Positions 53,434-64,000 of a stretch of DNA of 64,000 nt are shown in pieces (positions within the stretch are counted from its first letter, which is position 1; the number at the start of each line of letters is the position of its first letter). A program made the position numbers and the translations under genes. The notes beneath the pieces are model-generated. The model saw nothing but the letters and a program-made list of their open reading frames with translations, was not told the DNA's origin and ran no database searches. The stretch comes from Mantis religiosa (lineage: Eukaryota > Arthropoda > Insecta > Mantodea > Mantidae): contig JAUKNK010000057.1 in NCBI GenBank assembly GCA_030765055.1, forward strand, positions 4,286,001-4,350,000, read 5' to 3'.

Positions 53434-54469
53434 CACGTCCTAGTAGATGCCATAGGTAAATGATGCCTAAGGAGTTACTTTACTTATGTCCCAAGATTAA
53501 ATGTTCACCATGAATCAAGTTTCTACTTTCAGAAATAGCAGTGCGTGAATTAACAGATATAAGTTCTTGTATTTTCACAGGTAAGACATTTCTTTGTTTG
53601 ATGTGTACCGACCATGAACAAAGCTACTACAAATCACAGGTTTATAGTGAAATAGTACTCTTATGTGTTATTCTGAAAGCATTCGCAGCTATAATATCCT
53701 ACATATTGTTGCAGTTAGGGTTGTAAGGTGGTAAGGATGTTACTTTCAACCCTAAATACAACGGGCAGCGTAGCTATGAAATAAGGAGTTGTGAAGCGAC
53801 ATGGAATTTGTTAGAAATGATACTCAAGAGTCAACCCAGACTCGGCTTTAAGATACAAGGCCCCTGTGAGATCTTGAGGAGATCTGGGGCAGTAAACTAA
53901 GTTAATACATGATTTGATATGATATATCTTAGGGAATGTGTTGACGAAGGCCTGAGGGAGCGGTCCTGCAGCAAGTCCAGCGACGCACTCACACTCAAAG
54001 CCCCAACCAAAAGGCGCTCACTTTCACTGCCTTTAATAATCGAAATACCCATCTCCAAAAATGGCGGCTATCTGTTTAATCAGCGGCCTTGGCCAATCCA
54101 GCTCACTCCTGCCAATTGGGTTCTCTGCCTCACCCAATTGTCACGTTAGCCGTGGTCATGCGACTTCGGTTTGCCGGAAAAGCTGATTTATCAGTCCAAA
54201 GTACGTATCCTGTCCGAAATATACCAGTCATTCCACACGTGTAAGAGATGAAAAGTTAAATCTCCATAATGCCAAATAATTCTTAAATATCGCTGGGCTT
54301 ATACACGTAACAATATGCCATGGTTTTGGGTCTTCAAAATGTAATTTTGTTATCAAAGTTAACCTTATAAATAATTATTAGTATAATTAATAATTATAAA
54401 TAATTATTTGTAAGATAGCTTAAAAGAGAATATATTTATTAACCAATAAGGGTAATAATATTATGGCCT
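53434..54469. other. Intergenic, nothing recognised
   Basis: No gene. The 76-aa frame at 53919-54149 lacks motifs. 54380-54415 is a run of ATTATAAATAATTA. Confidence 0.45.
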
Positions 54470-54680
54470 TTAAATAAGGACATACCCCAATAATGGAGCG
54501 CTATGCCACACGAAATTTGTGACCCTTTTTTTGTAATATGAACACTTGTCTGCTGTGTACTGAGTTACTCCAAAAGATACTTCTATATCATAACATGACT
54601 GACAATATACAAAGTATGCTGCTCTTAAAGCATTCTGATTAATCACATTTTTAAGTTCCTTTAAGCAGAGCAAGCTGAGC
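54470..54680 (-). repeat. Unclassified repeat, copy 2
   Basis: Inverted relative to its partner at 36180-36400. Both share GTACACAGCAGACAAGTG-like sequence and a downstream GGCAT...CCATTATTGGG segment. Confidence 0.5.
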
Positions 54681-55269
54681 TAAGCTTTGATAGCTCTTAT
54701 TTGTTTTCTCCAATAAAGCTCTTTGTATGTTTTGTGTCCAAGAAATTTTCCATCAGATACTTCACTTATAATGTAATTGTCATATCTGATGTTTTATTCC
54801 ATTATCTATTTACGCTTTGTTTTAAATTCAAAAAAGGTTTATATTATCATAATTTAATGATAACTTATTAGCTTCAAATCAATTCTGAAAAAATGAATTG
54901 TAATATTAAAAATAAGAATGAATTAAGTATAGACACTTGTGAGACACCTGTAGTAGTAGGACCTGGTTCCAAATCATAAACATTTATTCTGCTTTTCTGC
55001 ATTTTGTTTAAGAAAGATTTGAACTAATTTATAGGGAACTCATTGAAACCGTAAAATGCTAACTATTATAACAAGAGGTTGTCAAATATCATAGCTAAAT
55101 CAGAAAATATTCAATTTTATTTTGTGTTCAAGACTGTAAGTAATTCAGAACTTACAGTTTGTTGTCATTTTATTGGATATTGTTTCTCTAAAGCTCAACT
55201 GCAATGACTTATGAATATAATACAGGGTACATCAAAGTAAATAAATAAAAAAATATAAATGTGTATAAA
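54681..55269. other. AT-rich intergenic
   Basis: No motifs or gene. It may contain decayed LINE sequence around 54900-55200, but I could not identify RT blocks. Confidence 0.4.
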
Positions 55270-55276
55270 TGGACAG

Positions 55277-55851
55277 TTGGATAGCTATATCCAACGGTTT
55301 CAACCCAAATTTAGTAGACAAAGCAGTTAACAGACTCAACAAACTAAGAAAATTAAAGAAACCACCACCCTAGAACCTACAGGAGAAAACAGAAAAAACT
55401 TTTTAAAACATTCATCTTCCATCCATCAGCCTATAATAAATTCCAAAAAATCTTCTCAAAAGACAACATAACTATTGCACCTCAAAATAGGTTTAATATC
55501 AGAAATTGGTTAAAAGGCCCTCCTAAAAATTCAATCACTGCCAAAGAAAAACCAGGAATCTATGAGATCAAATGTGAAACTTGCCCTAAAATTTATATAG
55601 GAGAAACAAAAAGAAATATTAACATCAGAACTGAAGAACATATAAGCAACATTAAAAATGGTGAAACAGAAAAATCAGCAGTGGCTTTTCATTTTTTGAA
55701 TACTAAACATGACATCAACTTAGAAACATCTCTAATAAAATACGTTAATCACCCCATAGACCTTTCCGTATGGGAAAAAATCTTCATTAACAAAAATCTT
55801 CATGGAGTCATGAATTTTGAAACTCCACCATCGGACATTTTTGACAAGTAG
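55277..55851 (+). pseudogene. PLE-5 thumb and GIY-YIG endonuclease
   Basis: NGFNPNLVDKAVNRLNKLRK, a stop at about 55370, FHPSAYNKFQKIFSKDNITI, then the nuclease KPGIYEIKCETCPKIYIGET, KRNINIRTEEHISNIK, KSAVAFHFLNTKHD and WEKIFINKN, ending at 55851. GIY, YIG (as IYIG), Arg, the His and the CxxC are kept, and the nuclease frame is open throughout. The gene lacks the RT catalytic region. Confidence 0.82.
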
Positions 55852-55915
55852 ATCACGCCATCTATTGACAATATGGAGAAAGGGGAAACCACTACAATTT
55901 GCACTAATTGAGTAC

Positions 55916-55955
55916 CAGCTGATGATAGGAGCAAGAGCTCTTGAAACATGTCCTG
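55916..55955 (+). ncRNA. Hammerhead-ribozyme-like motif of PLE-5
   Basis: CTGATGA at 55919-55925, an extra T, helix II AGGAGC-AAGA-GCTCTT (55927-55942), GAAAC (55943-55947), a tiny AC/GT helix III with an AT loop, and predicted cleavage after GTC (55952). Helix I pairs CAG (55916-55918) with CTG (55953-55955). PLEs are known to carry hammerheads in their pLTRs. Confidence 0.6.
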
Positions 55956-56032
55956 TGAATAAACAGTGTGAGTGAAGCAATGTGTCAATATCTTCTCGAA
56001 TCACTTTTGTGCTAATTTGTGCTTCGCTGTCC

Positions 56033-56410
56033 CTACGCTTCTTTCAAGTTTATACTTTGAATATGAACTACCTTTAGGCACCTTCGTAACTTGCCATACT
56101 GTGGTTTGAGGAACTTGCTACATCTCATAGTTGATTTATTAGGATTACAGAGATAAACATTCCAAATCTGATTCACATCCGCTTCTGACACAGCAGGACA
56201 GGCACTGCTTTTCTCTTTGCCAAAACGAGTATCCAGAAATTGTGTGTACCATCTGCAAATATAGTTGTCGGAAGGAGGCTCCTTCCCATATTTTGCCTGA
56301 AAATGGCACTGGACTTTTGTAACGAATTGGTGTTGATGATATTCAAAACTGTAAAAAGCGTTCTCCTTACCGCTAACCCCCAATTTGTTAAACACTGCTA
56401 TTACTGCCAT
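56033..56410 (-). pseudogene. Helix-turn-helix N-terminus of a mariner-like transposase (DUF4817 type)
   Basis: The 125-codon frame has FVTKVQCHFQAKYGKEPPSD, then ICRWYTQFLDT, a SSACPAVSEADVNQIWNVY segment, and NKSTMRCSKFL. F-R-x-K-Y-G-x-E-P-P-S, W-x-x-x-F-x-E/D-T, G-R-P-x-(V/T)-S-E and P-x-K-S-x-R-R are the landmarks of the DUF4817 domain found in many arthropod transposase-derived proteins. No catalytic domain follows (56033 ends in noise), so it is a fragment. Confidence 0.7.
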
Positions 56411-58558
56411 CTGGTGGTAACATATATTCTACAGTTGATGTATAACAGAAGTTGGACAGTTTGTCTAACCGTTACTACTACAATAAAAATGGTATACATT
56501 GCACATTCTCAAAAAAAAAAAGATGAAGAAATCACGAAACCCGAGAATTATTTACAGTGACCCTCTATTTAATTTAGGAAACATTTGTATTTAAACCTCC
56601 ATTTCAATGTCAGATAAAATGTTGTGGCTTTCAGATTTCTGTACAAGTTCCAGCAAATTCAAACGACTGGTAACATTTACAGATCAGATACACATTTTTA
56701 AGTGGAGAATACATAAAAGAATAATTTACACTTACAAAATATTGTGCTGGACACATAGGCAACCGAGCATACCTGCCAGGTGGAAAAATACAAATATTTA
56801 CATATACATAGTTTTTTTCTGAAGAGTCATAAGTGTAACACCTGAAAAAGAAAATTAGAGGACAGGAAATGGTAATGGGTTAATGCGGATTGTTTTTGAG
56901 GTATCCCACATTGAATGAAGTCCATAGTTCTATAGAAATACACTGTTCCACCACTATGAGTTATGTCATATAGTTTTGGGAGACACTTCACAACACATCG
57001 TCACTGCAGGTTTAAAATTACTGCTTTAAGTTTGTCTAACATGGACCTAGCTGTCACAGGTATTGTAAATTTTTATGTTGTGGCTTTCAAAGAGAGAAGG
57101 GAGAAAAAATGTCTGTGCTTCCTGCTTCAGCTTGATATTCGTACTTAGTGTTTTAAAGCAGGGAAGCGGCTGAAGAACATGTTCAAGTGTACTGTGCTCC
57201 TTGGAATTGCTTAGAAAAGCCTGTACTGAAGAGCCGATGAAAAGTTTTAAAGTGAAGTTTGTAGGTTTTTAGAATAGTCCACTTAGCTTATACTCACCTA
57301 CCTCAGATGGGTCTGAGTTCCTGCAGGTGAGTCAATGAGAATACAAAAGAGTGACTTAGAAGTTATTTTACTTAAGCCACTGTAAAAGTTTGCTGGGTAG
57401 AGTTGCTTCGTCGTTTACCCAAGGGTTTCACAGCGATAGCCATGAGTCCATGAATTTGAGGCTGTCCTCTGGAAAGATTGGGTGCCTTTCCAGACAGGGG
57501 TTGTCTTGGGTGCCACTGCTAATGTGATACTTGGTCATCTGGGGTGCCCCTGCTTCTCCCAGGAAAGAGTAACTGCTAGGGTCCCTGCCCTCTGTGGTGT
57601 CTCCTCTGCTTTCTCCTTATGGTGATGGTATTTCCTGATGCTTCGATATGTTTGTTCATCCATACTACAACTTAAGAACAGAGGATCCAGATTTAGGATT
57701 GATGCACAAGAATATTTTTATGGGGTTGAGGATGGATTAAAGCTCATGGAGAGATAAGGAAATGGAAGGGCTTACAGGTATCACATTACAAAATGAATAT
57801 TTCTTATATCTAGTTACAAGTTATGGTTATATATAATTAACATAAATGGAACATGTATGAAATTATGTGAACCATTAATTAGTGTTAGGGGAAGAAGAAA
57901 AAAAAATTGTTGGTTAAAATTTATAGAGTAAGCAAAAATGAAGTTTTATGCTTGAGTTATGGCTGAATGACAAACAAATAAATTATGGAAACTGCATAGA
58001 TGTTCCATTTAGATATGGTTGTTCACACAATAGTGATAAACTTGAAACAAATTACAAGTTTTATCCATAAAACATCATACAATTGAATTAAACATTATCA
58101 TTAACAATATTTACTACAATTTAGCATGTTTGATAATAAGTAGTACTGGATATGAATTATAGGACATTGTTTACAAAAATTATGTCTAATGACTTAACCT
58201 AATAGGATCTATATACTTGATTAGACATACGCCTAACAAATGTCTACTGCTGTCATAAAATCAGTCAAATATCAGCGGTAACCATGGCTTTCTATTTTGT
58301 TAGAATTAATCTTGTTAGTGCTACTGGAGTAACTGTTTATAGAGCTACATAACATACTTTCATAATACATTGTGATTAATGTCACGTTGATACAATCATC
58401 TCACAATCTATAAGGATATCCTATGCCTTTATCTTTTTACATAAATATAGCAGAAGTAACTCTGACATTTGCTGGTTTAGCACCAATTGTTAAAACAAGA
58501 GGTATAATGTTTCTTTTCTTTTCTTCTCAAAAAAAGTGTGACCAAAGATATTCATAAA
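56411..58558. other. Intergenic region with a GC-richer island
   Basis: No gene. 57400-57640 is GC-richer than its surroundings, with GGGTGCCTTTCCAGACAGGGG and CTTGGGTGCC/CTGGGGTGCC repeats. It could be a repeat or a non-coding exon, but I recognise no family. The rest is AT-rich. Confidence 0.4.
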
Positions 58559-58628
58559 CAATATCAATCCTTTAAACTTTAAAGAGAGCCGATTAAAGAC
58601 ACTAAACAACACTTACTTTTAAATTTTT

Positions 58629-58668
58629 CCACAACATGTTTCAGAGGCTTCGCCTCTACCTTCAGCCA
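58629..58668 (-). ncRNA. Hammerhead-like motif, PLE-6 left arm
   Basis: Minus strand: CTGAAGG, U, AGAGGC-GAA-GCCTCT, GAAAC, ATGTT. The last core A is G here, so it is probably inactive. Confidence 0.4.
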
Positions 58669-59004
58669 GCCATCGGCTGGTTCTCATTGGTGTAGTTGAT
58701 ATTTTGTCACAGGTCTCCTATGGTGGCGGTTCAAGGAACTTACTGAACAAATCTTTCTGGGGATGTCGAAATTGAATACTTTGTTCCTATTTTTTGAAAT
58801 GAAGATTTGTTCCCATGTAGATAGTTCTTGTTTTCCTGATGTATGTTTTAGTAGTTTTGGTTCTGGATTTATGTTGTTGTTTTTTTCCCAAAAATGTGTG
58901 GCAACTGCTGATTTTTTGTAATTGTTTATAATTTATGTTTCTAAAGTGTTCCTTTGCTCTTGTTTCTAAATTTCTTTTGGGTTTTCCAATATAAATTTGA
59001 CTAA

Positions 59005-59376
59005 CAAAAAATCTGGTATATATCTAATTGAATGCAAGGACTGCAGTCAAATTTATATTGGAAAAACGAAAAGAAATTTAGAAACAAGAGCAAAGGAACA
59101 CTTTAGAAACATAAAATATAAACAGTTAGAAAAATCAGCAGTTGCCACAAATTTTTGGGGAAAAACCACAACATAAATCCAGAACCAAAACTACTTAAAC
59201 ATACATCAGGAAAACAAGAACTATCCACATGGGAACAAATCTTCATTTCAAAAACTAGGAACAAAGTATTCAATTTCAACATCCCCCAGAAAGATTTGTT
59301 CAGCAAGTTCTTTGAACTGCCACCAGAGGAGAACTGTGACAAAATATCGTCAACTGCACCAATGAGAACCAGTTGA
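59005..59376 (+). pseudogene. PLE-6 GIY-YIG endonuclease
   Basis: KSGIYLIECKDCSQIYIGKT, KRNLETRAKEHFRNIK, KSAVATNFWGK, then a shift at about 59160 to NHNINPEPKLLKHTSG, LSTWEQIFISKTRNKV, FNFNIPQKD, ending at 59376. GIY, IYIG, the CxxC and the W-E-x-I-F-I helix are present; the His of HFW is Asn. The antisense copy in the left arm (58690-58985) encodes the same region. RT is entirely absent. Confidence 0.8.
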
Positions 59377-59381
59377 TGGCA

Positions 59382-59420
59382 GGCTGAAGATAGAGGCAAA
59401 GCCTCTGAAACATGTTCCGG
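59382..59420 (+). ncRNA. Hammerhead-like motif, PLE-6 right arm
   Basis: CTGAAGA (59384-59390), T, AGAGGC-AAA-GCCTCT (59392-59406), GAAAC (59407-59411), ATGTT, CC. Helix I is at least GG/CC. All core positions fit apart from the extra U. Confidence 0.5.
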
Positions 59421-59534
59421 AAAAATTTAAAAGTATGTGTTGTTTAGTGTCATTAATCGACATTCTTTAAAGTTAGTTTATCATAAAAACACTGTTTACA
59501 GCACTTCCAAGAGAGGAATTGCAATATCAATCCT

Positions 59535-62500
59535 GTTATCTAAAGATATGATCTACTCTACTGTCACTGGATGTTAAAAACAACAGTTTTAAATTAAAGT
59601 GCATTGGGTTTTCCTATAAATTAAATGTTAACTGACAATAATTATGTCTTCTCTTTTTATTAATCCCTAACAAATTTAGGCATGCTTTAGTAACATGGTA
59701 ATTATAATTTATAGCAAAAGAAAAGGGGGGTTATAGATTGTAGATTTATTTGTGCTGTGATCTGTAAACAGAACTTGATATAACGATTAGTGTAATCTTT
59801 GTCATTAGTCATGTCTCACATCCATAATGAATATTGTCAAGGGATGTATTTGAGTTATGTGCTGCCGGCTGAATTAAAAGTTCAATAACTGATGGAAAAA
59901 CTTGCTGGTTTAAAAGGAGTACCCTTAGAATATCACACCATGGTAATTACATCAAGTTGATCAGTATGCTTTGACAAACAATGAACATAAGTCATAGGTT
60001 TCTTTATCATTACTTAAGCGTGAAGTGGGGAAACATATCTGAATTCTACAACTTAGAACCTGAAGTAACACTTTAGTTTAAAACAAATTCTATGTCTTTC
60101 TCATCTTATTTCAAATTCAGCCTTTTTTCTTCCTTTTTACTCAAATTATTACCATTAATACAACTACTTACACGACCTTAGAGTTTGTCTTTATTTATTC
60201 TCTTTCATACTAGCATCACTCTTCACTGTAAGCTGATTGAGGAACGTCTCCCCACAGCAAAACTTCACATTCACGCTGCACAGCTTTCACTCATACTCAA
60301 ACATTAATGTTATTTGGTCTTCTCAACTTCTTTATTTGCATTAATCAGTGGTTTATGTACCTTTGGCTCATGATTGTTTACAAGGGAAACGCTTGCACGA
60401 AAATCCCTGTTCAAACACAACAAATATAAACATATCAGACGACTTTAAGGGGCCTAAATAAATGCCTTTGGGTGTCGGAATCACCGAAGGTTATAGGCTT
60501 TAACATTCATATACCATAAAACGAAGCACTAGTGACTAAAAACTCTTAAGGCTTGAAGCTTGAAGCTTTGAAAGATACCATGGTATACATATGTATTCTT
60601 TATAGTTGCCTCTGGAGATCTTGCGACAAATTCCAGTGAAACCATGTTAATACTCAATTCTATAACTATTTGAAAGAAAAGAAGTCGTTCTAAAAGAACC
60701 TGCGGTTTCCCTTAAAATTGAACATCTTTAAATGCACTTGTTTACTCAAATCCTAAAGGCTGGTTACGTTGATCATGAAATATAATTCCTAAGCACAAAT
60801 AAAGTAATAGGACACTTAGTTGATTGATAATTACTAAAATGTGTTACCTCTGGTGTGTTTTTTGTATTTTTCGGAAGGGAGGGGGTAAGAAAAGGGCTGA
60901 ATGTGTGCCTTTTCATACTGGCAAATGTTCCGAAGAAGAATTGGTACGGTTACTAAGGGCCGGAGAATCCGTTTGCCGAAATGTTGCAACGCCCAGAACA
61001 TCACAGGAATTTGGAGCCGTCTGTGTAGTCTGGGGAGAATGATAATTGCACTATTAAAGAAAGGACATTTTCCACTGGACTTTTAAACATGTTATTTAAA
61101 GGTTAAAGTTTATAGTAATGGGAAGTAATGAGTATACCTTAATAATCATTCGTAAGAGTGATGATTTAGAAAGAAATTAGTTGTTTATAATAACAGGTGA
61201 AGGAAGGTGCTTTTTACTGAAAATAGTAGCAAAGAAATATTAATATGCATTAGAAATAATAGCTATTCAGAGACTATGACTTATATAAGGTTGTATTGCT
61301 GGAATATGAATAATGCGTTAGATATAAATCAGGAGACTTATCTGCGAAGGAAGTTTGTGCTTTAGTGTGAACATGGCTGTCTTTCCTATCGATCAACGTT
61401 TAGCTTGCAAAGTTTCATATTTCACAGTGTAATCGCAACATCAGTATTTTAGTTTATTGCTGGCCTATGAAAGTCAGCAGCGTGCCACCTCCTAAGCACG
61501 GCGTATTAGTATGTAAAGATGTGTAATTATTTGATTTTTGGGTCAGTTCTAGGTATTTATAATTTTGGAAGAGAAAAATGCAGTAAAGTAATAGTGTGTT
61601 ACATCGTTTTCCATCGTATAACAGGTGAATATCTTCTTAAAATGTTGCGTGCTATTGATAGCTGTTTATTGAACTTAATTTGTATTATTGTGTACGTATA
61701 GAATGAAATAATCTGCTAGCTGGTCCAAATCAGGTCAGTGAAATACCACCCATTGTAATTATAGATTTAGAAAGATAATTTATAATCAAGACAAGAAAAG
61801 TGTTTTTGAGTTAGATTACCCATACCGAGTGTTGTAAATGGAGTTACATGTGAGGGTGAACAAATATTTTTCCTTGTGTTTTGAGTGAGGGGGTGCGTTA
61901 GTTATAAATTTGTAGAAGGTGTAATGCGTTCCCAATGTTTGGAATTGCTTAACATTAGTGGTTGAGGTAAACATTCATATGTGTAACTACGAATAGAATT
62001 GATTCATTCTCGCTTGAGCGTAATGCAGAATTTAAATTTCGTGTAAAGCCATTCATTAAGTGAGAATTATAGCTACTAAACATTAATTCAGGGTACATTT
62101 TTAATAAGTTTATCTATTCTTTGTCTTTTTTAAATGTTTTTCTGAGGTATTATAGGCTTTTCCGAGAAATTAGATTGATCATAGAATCAGCTCTTAGTTA
62201 TTAATTCTATAGATCTTTTTTTCCCCCGTTTTTGTATGAAAACAGCGTATCACTGTGTTGATTTCATGGCCCTTGGTCGTTTGGGAAAGGGCAAAACAAA
62301 ATTTAACATCTAAGAAGCGGGAAGACAGTTTTGGAAATTTGATTTTTTTTTCTTGTGGATTGTTATGAAGTCTAGGAATTTGGATTAATCGTAGTATCAT
62401 CCTATTGAGTAAGAATTTATACCAATTATAGTGAAAGTAGTTGAAAACTATATTGGATTTGTTGTGGTTTTATTTCTTAGCTGTGTAAGCATAAACAATT

Positions 62501-62665
62501 TCCAATAAAGTGAAGCAATTATAATAACAAGGTTACACATAAATATTAATCATGGACAAAACTTAGAGAGGGGAAATTAAATTAATGTGATTGTTAACAA
62601 ACGCATGACTTACTTTAATATATCACATTTACACATACACAATAGTCAACAAAAAGAAGCGCATT
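59535..62665. other. Gene-poor AT-rich region
   Basis: About 3.1 kb with no supported gene or repeat. Short frames at 60824-61086 and 61519-61701 have no motifs. Confidence 0.45.
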
Positions 62666-62675
62666 CTCGTGCTAA

Positions 62676-62738
62676 TACCGCCTGCGGTGCCATATGTAGT
62701 TAAAGCGGGCGTTAAACACTACACATTTTTCACATTTC
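62676..62738 (+). mobile_element. 5'-truncated SINE-2 copy with 10-bp TSD
   Basis: 63 bp matching the SINE-2 3' end (GGTGCCATATGTAG, AAAGCGGGCGTTAAACACTA), flanked by CTCGTGCTAA (62666-62675 and 62739-62748). It shows that SINE-2 uses LINE-type priming from its 3' end. Confidence 0.85.
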
Positions 62739-62748
62739 CTCGTGCTAA

Positions 62749-63216
62749 AATCTCACGATGCATTGGTAATATGTCTTCATCATTAATATCTCAGCATCTC
62801 AATATCTCTTAATCAACATAACCGATATGCCAACGTCCATACCCAACACTTCGCAGCTAATCTGTCTTATAGAAGGCAAAGTTAAAATTTGCTATACTAG
62901 GGGGAATCTCGCGATATTTAACCCTTATCCTCGTATCACTTTATTAACATCAGGCTTTACTGCTGTTGTCAGTTCACATTCTCTCTTAAATCATACAAAT
63001 ACACATGTTTCCTGACAGTCCTTGCCTCAGCAATCATTACAAAAAATAATGACATTTAAAAACACATGACGCACACTTGGCATAGGACAGTAGTCATACA
63101 GTTGATAATGATCACTCTGACAGGGGGTGCAAATGGAAACAAGATGCCTGAACATATAATCTTGAAACAAAATTTCCAAAAGTATGTTTTAGTGAAAGGA
63201 GAAGCACTATCAATGT
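62749..63216. other. Intergenic, nothing recognised
   Basis: No gene or repeat structure that I can support. Confidence 0.45.
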
Positions 63217-63694
63217 ATTTAAGTTTGAATTTATGAGTCACTATGTTTACACTCAGTCTTCACTTACTTGTTGTTGTATAATTGAAACGTTTTCAAGATC
63301 ATTCGATCTCTTCATCGTTTTCGATCTTGAAAACGTTTCAATTATACAACAAGTGAAGACTGAGTGTAAACATTGTGACTCATAAATTCAAACTTAAATA
63401 TGAAGAATACTTCACTGTTAATAATGCTTCTGCTTTTAATACTTATGACGTTTGGTATCACAAACCAAAGAAGCAACTTGGCGACTGAAGAAAATGGAGA
63501 CGAGGTAGGATGCATGTTTACGAACTTTAATACGGAATTATGCTACAAAAAGAAAGAGAGATCGAATGATCTTGAAAACGTTTCAATTATACAACAAGTA
63601 AGTGAAGACTGAGTGTAAACATGGTGACTCATAAATTCAAACTTAAATATGAAGAATACTTCACTGTTAATAATGCTTCTACTTTTAATATTTA
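63217..63694. mobile_element. PLE-1-type terminal-repeat cluster (pLTR dimer)
   Basis: Three copies of the PLE-1 terminal region: one inverted (63217-about 63300), one direct (about 63325-63470), one direct (about 63560-63694). Each holds CTTGAAAACGTTTCAATTAT and GTGACTCATAAATTC. The two direct copies also share the following TATGAAGAATACTTCACTG stretch. No RT or nuclease is present. A helix AGATC/GATCT precedes GAAAAC in two of them, the position of hammerhead helix II. Confidence 0.75.
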
Positions 63695-64000
63695 TTTTTG
63701 AGTTTCAGTGTTAATTCTTCATGTATAACAATAACACTATGAATGAATTAATGTAAAAAGTACAATAAGAAGAATGGCATCATAATTTGTGTCTAAAAGT
63801 GACTGTGATTGTGTGATCTAAGGTCTTTAAAATTCGTCCTGCAGTTTCCATTTTTTTGGTAAAAATGTCATATAATTTCAACAGTAAGGCCTATTTTGGC
63901 ATTAAACCTTTAAAAACTAAATCACACAGACATTTTTAGACATTTTAGTATCTGTTGGTATAACGAGTTTCCTTGACTGAGTGGTAGTGACAAATTATTG
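63695..64000. repeat. Interspersed repeat R, copy 2 (runs off the window)
   Basis: Same as 37677-38000 with small differences, including the TTGACTGAGTGGTAGTGAC tRNA-like string at the right end. It begins right after the PLE terminal cluster. Confidence 0.75.

Larger units (their letters stand above)
55270..55985 (+). mobile_element. Penelope-like element PLE-5 (5'-truncated)
   Basis: It holds the end of the RT linker, a complete GIY-YIG region and a terminal region with the best hammerhead-like motif of the window. A different subfamily from PLE-2/3 and PLE-1. The 5' end lies in the RT thumb. Confidence 0.8.
58572..59521 (+). mobile_element. PLE-6, inverted-arm copy with 13-bp TSD
   Basis: Flanked by CAATATCAATCCT (58559-58571 and 59522-59534). 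The left arm (58572-about 58990) is an inverted copy of the right arm (about 59000-59476); together they form a near-continuous palindrome centred at about 58993. The extension 59477-59521 is on the 3' side only. Both arms carry the GIY-YIG coding region, in opposite orientation. Confidence 0.88.

Noticed and set aside
63400..63612. 70-aa frame with a signal-peptide-like Leu-rich start
   Set aside because: Its start is the PLE terminal repeat (repeated at about 63640), and the hydrophobic run comes from CTTCTGCTTTTAATA-type repeat sequence. No family match.

Overview
This is animal nuclear DNA, most likely from an insect or other arthropod with a large, AT-rich, repeat-laden genome. I infer this from one spliced C2H2 zinc-finger gene whose intron is packed with transposons, from the mix of element types (Penelope-like, CR1-like, R1/I-like, gypsy/Ty3, hAT, piggyBac, IS630/mariner-like, tRNA-SINEs), and from the lack of any bacterial gene layout. 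A polyneopteran insect would fit, but the sequence alone cannot name the species.

The one convincing host gene is on the minus strand. Its coding exons are at 23722-23315 (acidic N-terminus), 8776-8745 (a 32-nt micro-exon) and 7211-5768 (zinc-finger array). All splice sites match consensus, the phases fit, and the predicted protein is 627 aa. Intron 1 (8777-23314, 14.5 kb) holds a minus-strand LINE (11.8-15.95 kb) split by a Penelope-like element (PLE) and by a fold-back SINE, a second PLE (16.4-17.4 kb), a nearly complete CR1-like LINE with an SGNH-esterase ORF1 (17.4-23.16 kb), a solo gypsy LTR inside that LINE's reverse transcriptase (RT), and a third PLE with inverted terminal repeats in its 3' UTR.

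0-3.2 kb: the end of an LTR-element polyprotein, a minus-strand gypsy element with an LTR, a primer-binding site and a large internal deletion, and a decayed LINE. 24.4-29.6 kb: a GC-rich mosaic of at least two gypsy elements carrying a LINE fragment and a SINE. 29.6-30.4 kb: a fourth PLE. 31-35.8 kb: an R1/I-like LINE with an RNase H domain. 36-46 kb: SINE copies, two hAT remnants, truncated LINEs and long inverted repeats. 47-52.3 kb: a 247-bp ORF-less palindromic PLE derivative, then three copies of a DDE (IS630/mariner-like) transposase, one of them split at a TTAA by a piggyBac-like element. 55-64 kb: two more PLEs, a mariner-like remnant, a 5'-truncated SINE and a cluster of PLE terminal repeats.

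Nothing here resembles an operon. The interest lies in the layered insertion history: several insertions have visible target-site duplications (TSDs), and removing them on paper makes the host frame continuous. The PLE family is also notable. It keeps an inverted-pLTR architecture and hammerhead-ribozyme-like motifs, and includes a minimal palindromic copy that appears to have moved without any coding capacity. All coordinates and homology calls come from reading the sequence; no database search was run.
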